A stretch of 64,000 bases of DNA from Thiohalocapsa sp963704155 (GCA_963704155.1 CAVPHF010000020.1:14632-78631); one strand, 5' to 3'. Shown: positions 26,775-36,105, numbered from the stretch's first letter. Numbers and translations: made by a program. Notes: generated by a model not told the origin, from the letters alone.

Positions 26775-28136
26775 TCACCTCGACTCGCGAGTGGCCGGAA
26801 ACCGCCAGGTGACCCTGCCGGTCTTGATCAGCTCGCGGCCCGGCTCTCCGGGCGCTTTGCCGTAGCGGATCAGCTGAATCAGATCGGAGCTGACCTGCGG
26901 ATTGGTGGTGAAGTAGGAGTGTCCGAACAGGTCCGTGCGCTTGCCCTCATAGGAGATCAGGTCGAGCCGCCCCAGCGTCTCGAAGTAGCGCTGTGCCCTG
27001 TCGGGGATGTCCTCGGGACGTAGTTGACCCACCCGGTTGCGGCTGCGGAACAGGATCTGCGAAACCAAGAGCGCGCGGTCCTCGGGCGAGGCGTAGACGG
27101 TCAATCGGCCTTTCAGGAGGCGCGGCAGACGCGCATCGGGCCATACCGTGACCAGGTCGGGGTCCGACAAAAAACCCGTGATCTGCTGGCCGGCGATGTC
27201 GACGTCGATATCGGGAGACAGCAGCACGAGGTTGTCGATCTTGAGCAGTTCCGCCGGCTCCTTTCCGGCCGCGATGGATTCCAACACCAGCTCGCGCACG
27301 GCCGTCAGGGTCAACGCGGTGCCGCGGCTGTGGGCAAGGATCTGCAACGACTCGACGCCGGGCGTCGTGGCGAGCGTGCGGATGCTCTTCTTCAGATGCT
27401 CGACCGCATACTCGGCCGATTCGGTCGTGGTGGTGTAGGAGATGAGGAAGTTGCCGGTGGAGGACGCGGGCCAGGTGAAGAAGGCGCAGACCTGCTCGCG
27501 GCCGAGGAAGTGGCATAGTTCCGCTGCGGTAAAGGCGGCGGTTTCGAAGGTCTCGTTGAATCCGTGCACATAGAGCATTACCTCGCGACTCGGCGACTCC
27601 GCGAGGCGGCGCTGCACCTCGCCCTGCAGGCCTGCCTTGGCAGCAAAGTGGTCCGCGAGCTCCGAGCGGTCACGCAGGATTGTGCCTTCGTCCACCCGCT
27701 GCAGGCGGTAGGGTTCTTCCGGGAAGGCGCCCAGCTCGCGCACCTCACCCAGCTCCAGGTTGACCTCGCGCGTGCGCTCGGCCAGCTTGCTCTGCTCGCG
27801 CAATGTCTCCCAATCCAACCCCGGCACCACGCGGACCTCCGCGGAGCCGAAGGCGATGTGCCGGGCGCGCTGTTGGCCATAGGGCAGGGGACGCTCGCCC
27901 TCGTCCTGAGCCGCGAGCTCGGCCGCGGTCGGCCGGGCACGGTCGGTGATAAAGAGTAGATCAATGTCGGGGTCTCGCCTCTGCTGTTCTGCCTCGGCCG
28001 GATCAAACAACGGCTGCCCGCCCGGTGCTTGATAGAGAATTGGTGTCGGCATCAGCTGACGCGCGCTGCTGGCGCAGCCGGCGAGCAGCAAACCGGCCAT
28101 GAAGATGGCGGTCGTCTGTGCGAGTGTTCGGTTCAT
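26775..28136 (-). CDS. lipoprotein alpha/beta hydrolase (DUF900 type)
   Basis: A 453-aa secreted lipoprotein with signal TTAIFMAGLLLAGC, the lipobox LAGC setting Cys at residue 20. The hydrolase part resembles DUF900: DPDIDLLFITDRARP near the N-terminus, REVMLYVHGFNETFETAAF, AFFTWPASSTGNF, and the nucleophile in LQILAHSRGTALTL. DIDNLV/LLSPDID and HSYFTTNP late in the chain likely complete the triad. Probably anchored in the outer membrane facing the periplasm; the substrate is unknown. It is divergent from the EamA exporter gene. Confidence 0.85.
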   Translation of the reverse strand: MNRTLAQTTAIFMAGLLLAGCASSARQLMPTPILYQAPGGQPLFDPAEAEQQRRDPDIDLLFITDRARPTAAELAAQDEGERPLPYGQQRARHIAFGSAEVRVVPGLDWETLREQSKLAERTREVNLELGEVRELGAFPEEPYRLQRVDEGTILRDRSELADHFAAKAGLQGEVQRRLAESPSREVMLYVHGFNETFETAAFTAAELCHFLGREQVCAFFTWPASSTGNFLISYTTTTESAEYAVEHLKKSIRTLATTPGVESLQILAHSRGTALTLTAVRELVLESIAAGKEPAELLKIDNLVLLSPDIDVDIAGQQITGFLSDPDLVTVWPDARLPRLLKGRLTVYASPEDRALLVSQILFRSRNRVGQLRPEDIPDRAQRYFETLGRLDLISYEGKRTDLFGHSYFTTNPQVSSDLIQLIRYGKAPGEPGRELIKTGRVTWRFPATRESR

Positions 28137-28246
28137 CTTGGCGTATCCAGGGCCTTCACTTGGAACATTGCAGCTGTCGCGTACTATAGCGGGAAGTGGC
28201 GACAGTTGAGTTGCGAGTGACCAGCCCTGCTGCATTTGACTCCACG

Positions 28247-29101
28247 ATGACCCAACCGCGCATCATCTTCCTCACCGCGCTTGCGATGATTCCGCTCGCG
28301 GCCAACTCCTGGCTGTGTCGTGCGGCACTGCGTGACACCGCGATCGACGCGGCGAGCTTCACCTCCATCCGGCTGATCTCCGGCGCCTTGATGCTTTGGG
28401 TGCTGGTCTGGCTGACTGGCAAGGGGGGCTCGGACAAGGGCAGTTGGCTGTCGGCACTCGCCTTGTTTGGTTACGCCGCGCTCTTCTCATTCGCCTACTT
28501 CGGTCTCACCGCCGCAAGCGGGGCGCTGCTGTTGTTCGGCGCCGTGCAGGCGACGATGATCGCTGTGGGCCTCGCGCGGGGTGAACGGCTCGACCGGGTG
28601 CAGGTCGCCGGAGTCGCGCTCGCCTTCGGCGGGTTACTCGGGCTGCTGTTGCCCGGTTGGTCGGCGCCGCCCCTCGGCAGTGGCCTGATGATGATCGGCG
28701 CCGGGATCGCCTGGGGCATCTATTCGCTGCGCGGCAAGGGTGCCGCCGACCCGATCCGCGCGACCGCCGGCAATTTTCTGCTGACAGTTCCGATTACCGC
28801 GCTCCTCAGCCTACTGACGCTGCAATGGGCGTCGCTCGATGTCATGGGCGCTTCCTACGCGGCGGCCTCAGGCGCGCTGACGTCGGCACTCGGCTATGCG
28901 CTCTGGTACAGAGTCTTACCCCTGCTGCGCGCGACGACCGCGGCCACCGTCCAACTCAGCGTTCCGGTCATCGTCGCTGTCGGCGGCGTGTTGCTGCTCG
29001 CGGAACCCATCACGCTTCGCCTGATCTTGGCCTCTGCCGCGGTACTGGGCGGCATTGGGCTGGTGATCCTCGAGCGTCGCCGGCTTACGCCTCCTGCGTG
29101 A
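28247..29101 (+). CDS. EamA/DMT-family transporter
   Basis: A 284-aa inner-membrane protein with about ten helices in two EamA repeats, of the drug/metabolite transporter superfamily. The first repeat ends near GLLGLLLPGW. The second contains GSGLMMIGAGIAWGIYSLRGK and ends VLGGIGLVILERRR. The conserved TAATVQLSVPVIVAVGGVLLLAEP segment is present. The substrate cannot be told from sequence. Start at ATG 28247 (MTQPRIIFLT) puts helix 1 at the N-terminus; the longer in-frame start would add an unlikely leader. Confidence 0.88.
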   Translation: MTQPRIIFLTALAMIPLAANSWLCRAALRDTAIDAASFTSIRLISGALMLWVLVWLTGKGGSDKGSWLSALALFGYAALFSFAYFGLTAASGALLLFGAVQATMIAVGLARGERLDRVQVAGVALAFGGLLGLLLPGWSAPPLGSGLMMIGAGIAWGIYSLRGKGAADPIRATAGNFLLTVPITALLSLLTLQWASLDVMGASYAAASGALTSALGYALWYRVLPLLRATTAATVQLSVPVIVAVGGVLLLAEPITLRLILASAAVLGGIGLVILERRRLTPPA

Positions 29102-29227
29102 TCGCAGCCTGTTGCTAACGCAGTTTACCTAGACCGCCGCCTCCCCGTTGCTGATCTGGCACCGTTCTCATTTGGAAGGCGCGGCGCTAGCAGTCAGACA
29201 CAAGCGGAAAGAAATCTGAAATACTTG

Positions 29228-29255
29228 TTGCAATATTAGAAAATAGTTATATACT
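29228..29255 (+). promoter_or_regulatory. promoter of the sulfur globule gene
   Basis: TTGCAA (29228-29233) and TATACT (29250-29255) with a 16-bp AT-rich spacer, followed by GATCTTCATC. It is embedded in an unusually AT-rich leader for this genome. It closely matches the promoter at 6287-6314. The leader to the start codon is about 90 bp. Confidence 0.6.
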
Positions 29256-29349
29256 GATCTTCATCGCAGGCACAAATGCCCAGCAGGCAGCCAGCGCACA
29301 CTTCGAAACTCATCAAACCGTTCTAACTCGACTTACAGGAATTTGACCA

Positions 29350-29727
29350 ATGACTAAGATCATCAAGACCGTCGCCGTCGTCGCCATGCTTGCCGCTTCC
29401 GCTTCTGCTTCGGCATGGTGGGGCGGTCCGGGTGGATACGGCAACAACGGTAACGGCATGGGCGACATGTTCGGCATGGGGGACACCTTCGGCGATATGT
29501 TCGGCGACGGAAACTTCGACATGAACATGAGTTCTTCGGCCAACGGACGTGGCTGGGGTCGTGGCTACGGTCGCGGCTATGACCGGATGTCTTACCAGGG
29601 TTATGGCTACGGCGCCCCTTACGGTTACGGCGCCCCTTACGGCTACGCCCCTTACGGTGCTGCCCCTTACGGTGCACCGATGGCTGCCCCGGCTCCGGTC
29701 GCTCCGCAAGCTCCGGTTGCCCAGTAA
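29350..29727 (+). CDS. sulfur globule protein (CV3-like)
   Basis: A 125-aa structural envelope protein of the periplasmic sulfur globules stored by purple sulfur bacteria. A signal peptide (KTVAVVAMLAASASASA) is followed by WWGGPGG, a Gly/Met/Asp block with GDMFGMGDTFGDMFGDG, then Gly/Arg/Tyr repeats and four copies of a YGYGAP/YAPYGA unit, ending in Ala/Pro. This composition is the hallmark of Sgp proteins, and the Met/Asp block suggests the CV3-like branch. Codon use is strongly biased, fitting high expression. A clear promoter precedes it and a strong terminator follows, so it is monocistronic. Confidence 0.85.
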   Translation: MTKIIKTVAVVAMLAASASASAWWGGPGGYGNNGNGMGDMFGMGDTFGDMFGDGNFDMNMSSSANGRGWGRGYGRGYDRMSYQGYGYGAPYGYGAPYGYAPYGAAPYGAPMAAPAPVAPQAPVAQ

Positions 29728-29778
29728 GCCTCCACCGAAGCTGGCCCGCATCCCCTTCGGGATGCGAGTCTGAACGAA

Positions 29779-29812
29779 AAGGCCGCTCGTCTTGAACGAG
29801 CGGCCTTTTTTT
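29779..29812 (+). terminator. strong rho-independent terminator of the sulfur globule gene
   Basis: AAGGCCGCTCGT (from 29779) pairs with ACGAGCGGCCTT around a 4-nt loop and is followed by seven T residues. It lies about 50 bp past the stop codon. Confidence 0.92.
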
Positions 29813-30003
29813 GGGTCCGCAACTTTGCTTCGGGTATTGCGCCTGCGATGCGGTCGCGTCGCCGCGCTCCAGACGGCTTTCGTCATTAGCGTGGACGCTC
29901 ATCGTGCCCTGGACGTCAACTCGTTGATGCAGGTGGCGACGCAGCGGGAGACCTATCGGCCGGTCATGATCGCCCTGCATGCGCCCGGGACGCGAAGCAT
30001 CAT

Positions 30004-30239
30004 CCTAGAAAGAGCGGTTGAACGGCCCCCAGGGTGCGTCCCGCGTGGTGCATGGCAAGGCACAACGAGGCGGAATAGTTGCCCTATTCCAACGAGTTGT
30101 AACGCAGTCAGGCGCCGCGCGGGGCGTGACCTGGGGGTCGTAGCGTCGCGCACCCAGAAGGTAAGCTGCTTGGTTTCGCAAACCCCAATAAAAACAGCGG
30201 CTACACTTGCGAAGGACGCGGTCAACCGCTCTTTCTAGG
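30004..30239. mobile_element. MITE-like element with 22-bp inverted repeats
   Basis: A 236-bp non-coding element. The left end (30004-30025) starts CCTAGAAAGAGCGGTTGA. The right end (30218-30239) is its near-perfect inverse, ending TCAACCGCTCTTTCTAGG. The flanks both show ATCAT, which could be a short target duplication or part of the repeat. The interior has no plausible open frame. The left 77 bp recur at 25414-25489. The 189 bp from here to the next gene hold nothing I recognise. Confidence 0.75.
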
Positions 30240-30428
30240 ATCATGCCTTCGTAAGATCTCACGGCGGCTCAGGGCGACGTCGACCTGCCAAGTGGGCGAG
30301 GGCCGCCGCGGCGTCGATGCCCAGCCAGTTCGCGAGAGCGCTCGCCGAGCCCTATCGCGCTGCCGCTCATAGTGATCCCCGTGGTTTACTATTCGACCGA
30401 GCTCGCCTGACGAAAATCGAGGGAAGAA

Positions 30429-32288
30429 ATGCACCTGCTGCGAGAGGTCGCCGCAAGTTACCGGGCCGCGCTGAGGTTTTTGGGGCCGTTCACGCTGGTC
30501 CACCTGGCGCTGCGCCTGATCGTGGCGGCGCTGATCGTACCGATTACCGGCCTGCTGCTCGCGGGCGCGATCGCCACATCCGACCAAAGCGCGTTGACCG
30601 ACCAGGACATCGTGCGCTTTTTGTTGACACCGGTCGGGTTCATTGGGGTGCTGGCCATGGTGAGTCTGGCGATCATGGCCAGCGTGCTGGACGTGGCCGT
30701 GATGACTAATGCCTTTCGCCGGCAGGAGCACAATCCGTTGCGGGCACTGGCGTCGGGTCTCTGGCTGATCATTGCGCGCTTCGCCTGGTTGTTTGCCTTC
30801 AGCGCTCTGCTTGTCCTGCGCGTGCTGTTGATCGCGGCGCCCTTTCTGTTGGCCGGCGGTGCGATCGCGCTGTTCGCCCTTGGCGACTACGACATCAACT
30901 ACTACCTCACCTATAAGCCGCCCGAGTTCCTGCTGGCGGCGGGCGCGATCGGTGTGATCCTGCTGGCGCTTGCCGTGGTGCTGATCTCGCGGCTGTCCAG
31001 CTGGGCGGTGTCGCTTCACCTCCTGCTGTTTCGCAAACTGAAGCCGCGACAGACTTTCCGGGAAAGCGCAACACGGCTGCACGGCCAGCGGGCAACGATG
31101 GTCGGCCGTATCCTTGTCTGGGCCCTGGTGTGGTTCCTGTTGGCGGCGCTGCTGGCCGCTGTCGCGGGTGTTCTGATCGCCGGCGTGCAGGAACTGCTTG
31201 GGTCGAACCTGCGCCTCGTCGCGCTTGCGACCATTGTCCTGCTGTTGCTCTGGTCTCTGGCGAACGCCGTGGTCTCGGCGCTCTGCAACGGGGCTCTGTC
31301 AGCCATGCTCGACCGTCTCTACCGGCGCGTCAGCGCGCATGATGCGGAGGTCAGCGCTCCGCTTGCCGACCTGCCAGAGGCGGGCGCTAGGTTACCCGTT
31401 TCGCTCTTGCTGGCGGCCGCGCTGGTGTTGCTTGGCGGCGGGCTCTACTTCAGTGGCGGACTGCTGGAACAGGTCAGCGCTGAGCGGCACGTCGAGATTA
31501 TCGCCCATCGGGGTGCGGCCGGATCACGGCCAGAGAACACCCTATCTGCCGTTGAACAAGCGCTCGAGGAAAAGGCCGACTGGGTGGAGATCGACGTGCA
31601 GGAAAGCGCCGATGGCGAGGTGGTGGTCGCTCATGACAGCGATTTCATGAAATTGGCCGGCGTCGATCTCAAGGTCTGGGACGCCACCATGGCCGATCTT
31701 GCCGAGATCGACATCGGCAGTTGGTTCGACCCCAACTATGCCGGCGAGCGCACGCCGACGCTGCGAGACGTCCTGTTGACGGTGAGGGGTAGGGGCAAGG
31801 TCATCATCGAGCTGAAATATTACGGGCATGACGTCGAGCTGGAGGCTCGCACGGCGCGTATCGTCGAAGACACTGTCATGGCAGACAGCGTCTCGGTGAT
31901 GTCGCTGAAGTATCCGGGGATCCAGAAGATGCATGCGCTTCGGCCCGATTGGCCCTACGGCGTGCTGGCGGCCACGGCGATCGGCAATCTCGCCGCGCTC
32001 GAGGCCGATTTCCTTGCGGTCAACACGGGGCAGGTCTCGCTGCGTCTGATTCGCAAGGCCCACGCCCAGGGCAAGAAGGTCTATGCCTGGACCGTCGATG
32101 ATCCGCTGACCATGTCGCGCATGATTTCAATGGGCGTGGATGGGCTGATCACCAACGAGCCGGCGCTGGCCAGGACCGTAATGGAGGCGCGCAATGCTCT
32201 GTCGGCCCCGGAGCGTCTGCTGGTCTGGCTGAGCGATCAGTTCCGTCTGCGGAGCTTCGATCTGGTGGCAGAAGAGAGCGATGCCTAA
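30429..32288 (+). CDS. membrane glycerophosphodiester phosphodiesterase
   Basis: A 619-aa protein. The first about 330 residues form a multi-helix membrane domain of the GPDase-membrane type with at least seven hydrophobic helices. The rest is a GDPD TIM barrel: VEIIAHRGAAGSRPENTLSA with the catalytic His-Arg and Glu, VEIDVQESADGEVVVAHDSD with the metal and second His residues, and VYAWTVDDPLTMSRMISMGV near the end. It releases glycerol-3-phosphate from glycerophosphodiesters, probably outside the cytoplasmic membrane. Its 3' end overlaps the PLA2-like gene by 8 bp, so the pair is one operon and could act in sequence on phospholipids. Confidence 0.92.
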   Translation: MHLLREVAASYRAALRFLGPFTLVHLALRLIVAALIVPITGLLLAGAIATSDQSALTDQDIVRFLLTPVGFIGVLAMVSLAIMASVLDVAVMTNAFRRQEHNPLRALASGLWLIIARFAWLFAFSALLVLRVLLIAAPFLLAGGAIALFALGDYDINYYLTYKPPEFLLAAGAIGVILLALAVVLISRLSSWAVSLHLLLFRKLKPRQTFRESATRLHGQRATMVGRILVWALVWFLLAALLAAVAGVLIAGVQELLGSNLRLVALATIVLLLLWSLANAVVSALCNGALSAMLDRLYRRVSAHDAEVSAPLADLPEAGARLPVSLLLAAALVLLGGGLYFSGGLLEQVSAERHVEIIAHRGAAGSRPENTLSAVEQALEEKADWVEIDVQESADGEVVVAHDSDFMKLAGVDLKVWDATMADLAEIDIGSWFDPNYAGERTPTLRDVLLTVRGRGKVIIELKYYGHDVELEARTARIVEDTVMADSVSVMSLKYPGIQKMHALRPDWPYGVLAATAIGNLAALEADFLAVNTGQVSLRLIRKAHAQGKKVYAWTVDDPLTMSRMISMGVDGLITNEPALARTVMEARNALSAPERLLVWLSDQFRLRSFDLVAEESDA

Positions 32289-32871
32289 AGGCTGCAAGCG
32301 GCGCCTGGCGCCCGCGCTGTTGCTATGCTGGGCTGCGGCATCGCCGGTGGCCGCTGCTGAAACGACCTCGGACGCGGCGCATTCGATTCAGCGCGCGCTG
32401 GAGATTGCGGCCCATCGTAGGCTGATGGCTGCGATGGACAGCGTCGAGCGCAGGCCCTCGCCCTTTGTCAGCGATGGATGCAGCGGGGGACTGTCGATGG
32501 CGTGGGAGGTCCTCTCCGACCTGTTCCCGGCCTTCGCGGCCACCCACGAAGAGCACCCGCCCTGGGAGGACTGCTGCGTGGCGCATGATCAGCACTATCA
32601 CAACGCAGCCGGCGCCGAGACCGCCGAGCAAGGGTACCAGGCGCGGCTCTCGGCGGATGAACAGCTACGCACTTGCGTGGTGGACACGGGAGTGCGCAGA
32701 ACCGAGGCCTTGGCTGAACGCTATGGCCTGACCGAGGCGCAAGTCAGTCGAGCCTACAGCGCCGTGGCCGAGGCCATGTACGATGCCGTGCGCTTCGGTG
32801 GCGGGCCTTGCAGCGGCCTGCCATGGCGCTGGGGCTATGGATATCCCGGGTGCCTATGGGGGCAGTGGTGA
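32281..32871 (+). CDS. secreted phospholipase A2-like protein
   Basis: 196 aa with a signal peptide (LAPALLLCWAAASPVAAA). It carries the two PLA2 hallmarks: a Gly-rich loop with DGCSGG (about residue 60) and the catalytic helix DCCVAHDQHYHNAAG, matching CC-x-x-HD with the active-site His-Asp. Several more Cys residues (RTCVVD, GPCSGLPW, GCLWG) could form disulfides. It would release fatty acids from phospholipids. The start ATG overlaps the end of the glycerophosphodiesterase gene, indicating translational coupling. The real substrate is not proven. The 261 bp after it hold no gene I can support. Confidence 0.75.
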   Translation: MPKGCKRRLAPALLLCWAAASPVAAAETTSDAAHSIQRALEIAAHRRLMAAMDSVERRPSPFVSDGCSGGLSMAWEVLSDLFPAFAATHEEHPPWEDCCVAHDQHYHNAAGAETAEQGYQARLSADEQLRTCVVDTGVRRTEALAERYGLTEAQVSRAYSAVAEAMYDAVRFGGGPCSGLPWRWGYGYPGCLWGQW

Positions 32872-33132
32872 GCACCTGGATTCGGCCGCCGACTGTGCTG
32901 GGGACGGAGTGCCTGGTGCTGATCTCCGGCTGCGGGCGAGTTCAGAACCCTTTGGCTTAAAGGCTGGGCTGCATCCAGGCTAGGCCGAGACTGCTTGGTA
33001 TCTGGTTTTCGCGGGCGAATGCGCGTGCCCGTTTCCGCTGCCGCATGCGAAGATGCCGTCCACCGCGGATAACCATTGCTCGAGGCACGGGCAACTGCCC
33101 GCCGGCAATGACGCGGATTCGATGGAGGTTAC

Positions 33133-33756
33133 ATGCTCACGCCCGTTGTTCGAGCGCTATTGGTTATCAATGGCCTGGTCTTTCTCGCCCAGCTGGTCTA
33201 TGCCGGTCCGCTGATCAGCTGGTTCGCCCTGTGGCCAAGCGGTCTGCTGGCGCCGACCGGCGATGCGTCGGGTTTGCCGCGGCTGTGGCCCTGGCAGATC
33301 ATCACCTACTCCTTCCTGCACGGCGGCTTGCTGCATCTGGCGCTCAACATGTACGCGCTCTGGCTGTTCGGCTCAAGGTTGGAGTCGTTGTGGGGCGGGC
33401 GTGTATTTGCCGCCTATTACTTCAGCTGCGTCATTGGTGCGGCGGTGGCGCAGCTAGTCGTTTCCGAGATCTCGATGATGCAGGGTGTCGCGGCCTATCC
33501 CGTGATCGGTGCCTCGGGCGGCGTCTTCGGGCTGCTGCTCGCATTCGGCATGCTGTTTCCCGAGACCAGGCTCATGCTGCTGATTCCGCCCATCCCGATC
33601 AAGGCCAAGTGGTTCGTCATCGCCTACGGCGCGGTCGAGCTGCTGGCCGGTGTCACCGGCACCATCGAGGGGGTCGCGCACTTTGCTCATCTCGGCGGCA
33701 TGGTCACCGGCTTTATCCTGCTCCGCTACTGGGGCGCGAACCCGCCGCGCGTGTAG
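33133..33756 (+). CDS. rhomboid-family intramembrane serine protease
   Basis: A 207-aa six-helix rhomboid. The HGGLLHLALNMYALWLFG helix, the catalytic Ser in VIGASGGVFGLLLAFGM and the catalytic His in VAHFAHLGGMVTGF are all present, so it should be an active protease, not a pseudo-rhomboid. GGAGG ribosome-site sequence (GGAGG in ATGGAGGTTAC) precedes ATG 33133. No substrate gene is evident nearby. Confidence 0.93.
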   Translation: MLTPVVRALLVINGLVFLAQLVYAGPLISWFALWPSGLLAPTGDASGLPRLWPWQIITYSFLHGGLLHLALNMYALWLFGSRLESLWGGRVFAAYYFSCVIGAAVAQLVVSEISMMQGVAAYPVIGASGGVFGLLLAFGMLFPETRLMLLIPPIPIKAKWFVIAYGAVELLAGVTGTIEGVAHFAHLGGMVTGFILLRYWGANPPRV

Positions 33757-33807
33757 CGCACAAAGCCAGGAGTTCCGGGCATCCATTGCTGGTAGCGGCC
33801 ATGCTGA

Positions 33808-33981
33808 TTGTCGCCGAGCGGGCGAACGGGCCTCGCAAACCTGCCGACAAGCGTCCGCAGCTTCAACGCACCGCTGGCGCTAACGGAGCAGGTTCTGGAT
33901 CCGGTTGTCGATTGGTTCGGCAAGGTCTTGCCCGACCAAGGCACCGTTGCCCGGTCCGAAGTTGAAGCCGTGCCCGCGTAG
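33808..33981 (+). other. open frame without start, possible gene remnant
   Basis: After a TGA at 33805 a frame reads on to TAG at 33979, with protein-like text: GLANLPTSVRSFNAPLALTE, then VLDPVVDWFGKVLPDQGTVA. No start codon is available and I do not recognise the family. It may be the tail of a lost gene. The rest of 33757-34208 holds only the hairpins listed separately. Confidence 0.2.
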
Positions 33982-34090
33982 GAGCGGCGCCCCGCCGCAG
34001 AAGCTGCCAATGCTCCACATCCTCTGTGCGCCACCTGGGGCGGATAAACCTGTGCGCATTCGCCCCAAGCCACTGAGCGGATACCGCAAA

Positions 34091-34112
34091 GGCCCCGCAA
34101 GAGTGCGGGGCC
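34091..34112. repeat. GC-rich hairpin
   Basis: GGCCCCGC and GCGGGGCC form a perfect 8-bp stem with a 6-nt loop. There is no T run on either side, so it may be a weak terminator or a structural element. Confidence 0.5.
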
Positions 34113-34163
34113 GATGTTGCTGTCGAATGGAACAGACAATCTTGACGCCTGGGCAATACGACT

Positions 34164-34190
34164 GCGGGGCCGATCAGCGACCGGCCCCGC
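34164..34190 (-). terminator. hairpin behind the small exported protein gene
   Basis: GCGGGGCCG and CGGCCCCGC form a 9-bp stem with a 9-nt loop, 18 bp beyond the stop of the minus-strand gene. No clear U tract follows, so termination is only suggested by position. It shares the GGCCCCGC core with the hairpin at 34091. Confidence 0.45.
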
Positions 34191-34208
34191 AATTGACCCT
34201 GACCGTCC

Positions 34209-34505
34209 TCAGAAGGCCAGGTCCGGGTTGCCCTGAGCGCCGGAGTAGATCCGCGGTGCATCGCCGCTGTTGGTCGGGCCGTCGATCATGACGTTGAACA
34301 GATCGCCGTTGCCGTCGGCAATACCATGGTAGCGGTCGACGTCGCTGCCGATTCCCGGCTGCACGGCGACGGTCTCGACGGCGTTGTATTGACGGACCAG
34401 GTCCGGATTGCCGGCAAACCCCTGGTAGACGTCGGCGGCACTGACGGTCGTGGCGGCGGCGGTGAACAGGGTAGCGGCGGCTATGGCGGTGATGATGGTC
34501 TTCAT
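34209..34505 (-). CDS. small exported protein, 98 aa
   Basis: A signal peptide (MKTIITAIAAATLFTAAATT, likely cut after VSA) is followed by a 75-residue mature part. The mature part has repeated Tyr-x-Gly and GNPDL motifs: ADVYQGFAGNPDLVRQY near the start and IYSGAQGNPDLAF at the end. The repeated GNPDL suggests an internal duplication. I do not know a named family. It is monocistronic with a hairpin downstream. The 444 bp upstream (34506-34949) hold no gene I can support. Confidence 0.65.
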   Translation of the reverse strand: MKTIITAIAAATLFTAAATTVSAADVYQGFAGNPDLVRQYNAVETVAVQPGIGSDVDRYHGIADGNGDLFNVMIDGPTNSGDAPRIYSGAQGNPDLAF

Positions 34506-34949
34506 GGTTGGCTCTCCAGTTTGCGATTCGAGCGATGGTTGGTTACGGGTACCGGCCGATGCCGGGACTTGCTGGAGTTAAAGCAGCCCGCGTGCCAACT
34601 TCTCTAACTCCAAAGCAAGGTGAGCGATAACAATGACTTGATTGTTTTCGGTGGCGACTTTCCATCCGTCTCGCTGAAGCGCGACGTAATGATGCGTGAC
34701 GGCTACGTCCGTTTTCGGTGGAACGATTCGTGGTAAGGCGTGCTCGGCGGGACAGCGCGGGCGATACTTACGGCCCGCGCTCCGGTGCGGCCAAACCTGG
34801 TCGCGATGAGCCGCTGCAATGTCCTCGCGGTCGAGGGCGGCGTCATTGTGATCGTCGGGATCGATGCGTTTGCCGACGCAGAGGTGTTCGAGATCAAGCC
34901 CCGGGTGAACAGCGGGGCAGTGGACGAGCGGGCAGCAAGCACACCCAGA

Positions 34950-35624
34950 TCAGCTGCTTGCGACAGGCTCCAACAGGGCCGGCGAGTCGTGCTTCGGACT
35001 GTTCACCGCCCGCGAGACCGGATAGGCCGTCCAGCCCGCGGGATCGACAGGCCTGAGCAGCGCCAGCAACGCCGCCTTGTCGGCGGCGCCCGGATCGAGC
35101 CAGGTGCTGTAGTCGGCCGCATCCAGAATGACCGGCATGCGGTCATGGATTGGCGACAGCAGCGTGTTTGCCTCGGTGACGATGATGGTGCAGGAGTCGA
35201 TCTCGGACCCGTCCGGCCCCGTCCAATGCTCCCAGAGTCCGGCCATCCCAAACGGCTCCCGATCCTTGCGCCGGATTGCGTGCGGCACCTTCCCGCTCTC
35301 GCCCGCGCGCCACTCGTAGAAGGCGTCCGCCGGAATCAGACAGCGCCGTCTGGCGAAGGCCGCGCGATAGGCCGGTTTGGTCGCCACCGTCTCCGCGCGG
35401 GCGTTGATCATGCTGTAGCGATTGTCCGGCCCCTTCGACCAGGACGGCACCAGGCCCCAGCGCAGGGCGGTCAGTTCACGCTGGCCGTTGTCGCCGAGGC
35501 GCACCGCCAGCACCGGCTGCGTCGGGGCAAGGTTGTAGCGCGGGGTGAGCGCCGGCACCGAGGCCAGTTCGAAGTGGTGGGCCGCGGTGTCGGCATCGGC
35601 GCATTGGGCGAAGCGTCCACACAT
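34950..35624 (-). CDS. SRAP/YedK-type protein sensing abasic sites
   Basis: A 224-aa SOS-response-associated peptidase of the HMCES/YedK family, which crosslinks to abasic sites in single-stranded DNA. Cys2 in MCGRF is the crosslinking residue after Met removal. TPRYNLAPTQPVLAV, LRWGLVPSWSKG, MINARAETVATKPAYR, CLIPADAFYEWR and the catalytic His in LLSPIHDRMPVIL are all in order. The length is normal. It stands alone. The 480 bp between its start and hsdM (35625-36105) hold only short frames I cannot assign. Confidence 0.95.
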   Translation of the reverse strand: MCGRFAQCADADTAAHHFELASVPALTPRYNLAPTQPVLAVRLGDNGQRELTALRWGLVPSWSKGPDNRYSMINARAETVATKPAYRAAFARRRCLIPADAFYEWRAGESGKVPHAIRRKDREPFGMAGLWEHWTGPDGSEIDSCTIIVTEANTLLSPIHDRMPVILDAADYSTWLDPGAADKAALLALLRPVDPAGWTAYPVSRAVNSPKHDSPALLEPVASS

Positions 35625-36105
35625 GGGGCATCCAGGGAATCTGAATCTGTTAGGTCAACCGCTGGACGACCTCACGAAGACCGCCGCTTCCAGCTCATCC
35701 CGGCGAGTTTAACCTGCTACATATGAGCGCAGGCGATCACGGTCATTTCCCGGATTCCGCCGGCCAGACAGTCTGCAGAACCTCCGCCGTCAGGCGCCGT
35801 TTGCCGCCACGAAGCAGTGCACTGCGCCCCATCACTTTCTGACAAGGAAATGATGCAATGCAGATCAGGCCCGTTCGGCGCCCTTCGTCTGTCGTCCCCT
35901 TTTTGTAGCCTGAGTCACTTTCCCTATTGCTCTCGCGGGTAATATTGGACTCCAGAGGCACAGGGCACGGCGCCGCCACTGATGCCGTTGCCGGAGGCGG
36001 ACCGTTCGGCCATGGGGTCTTTCATCGAGCAGATCCGGCTCGTTCTGCCGGTGCTGACATGGCCGCACAAGACACAACGCACGGCAACAGTTGAGACGAC
36101 AGCAG

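Noticed and set aside
34740..35726. 328-aa open frame covering the SRAP gene on the opposite strand
   Set aside because: The SRAP gene on the minus strand has all family motifs; the plus frame has none.
35743..35979. Minus-strand frame ending KRRLTAEVLQTVWPAESGK
   Set aside because: Looks faintly protein-like at its end but has no family I recognise and no convincing start.
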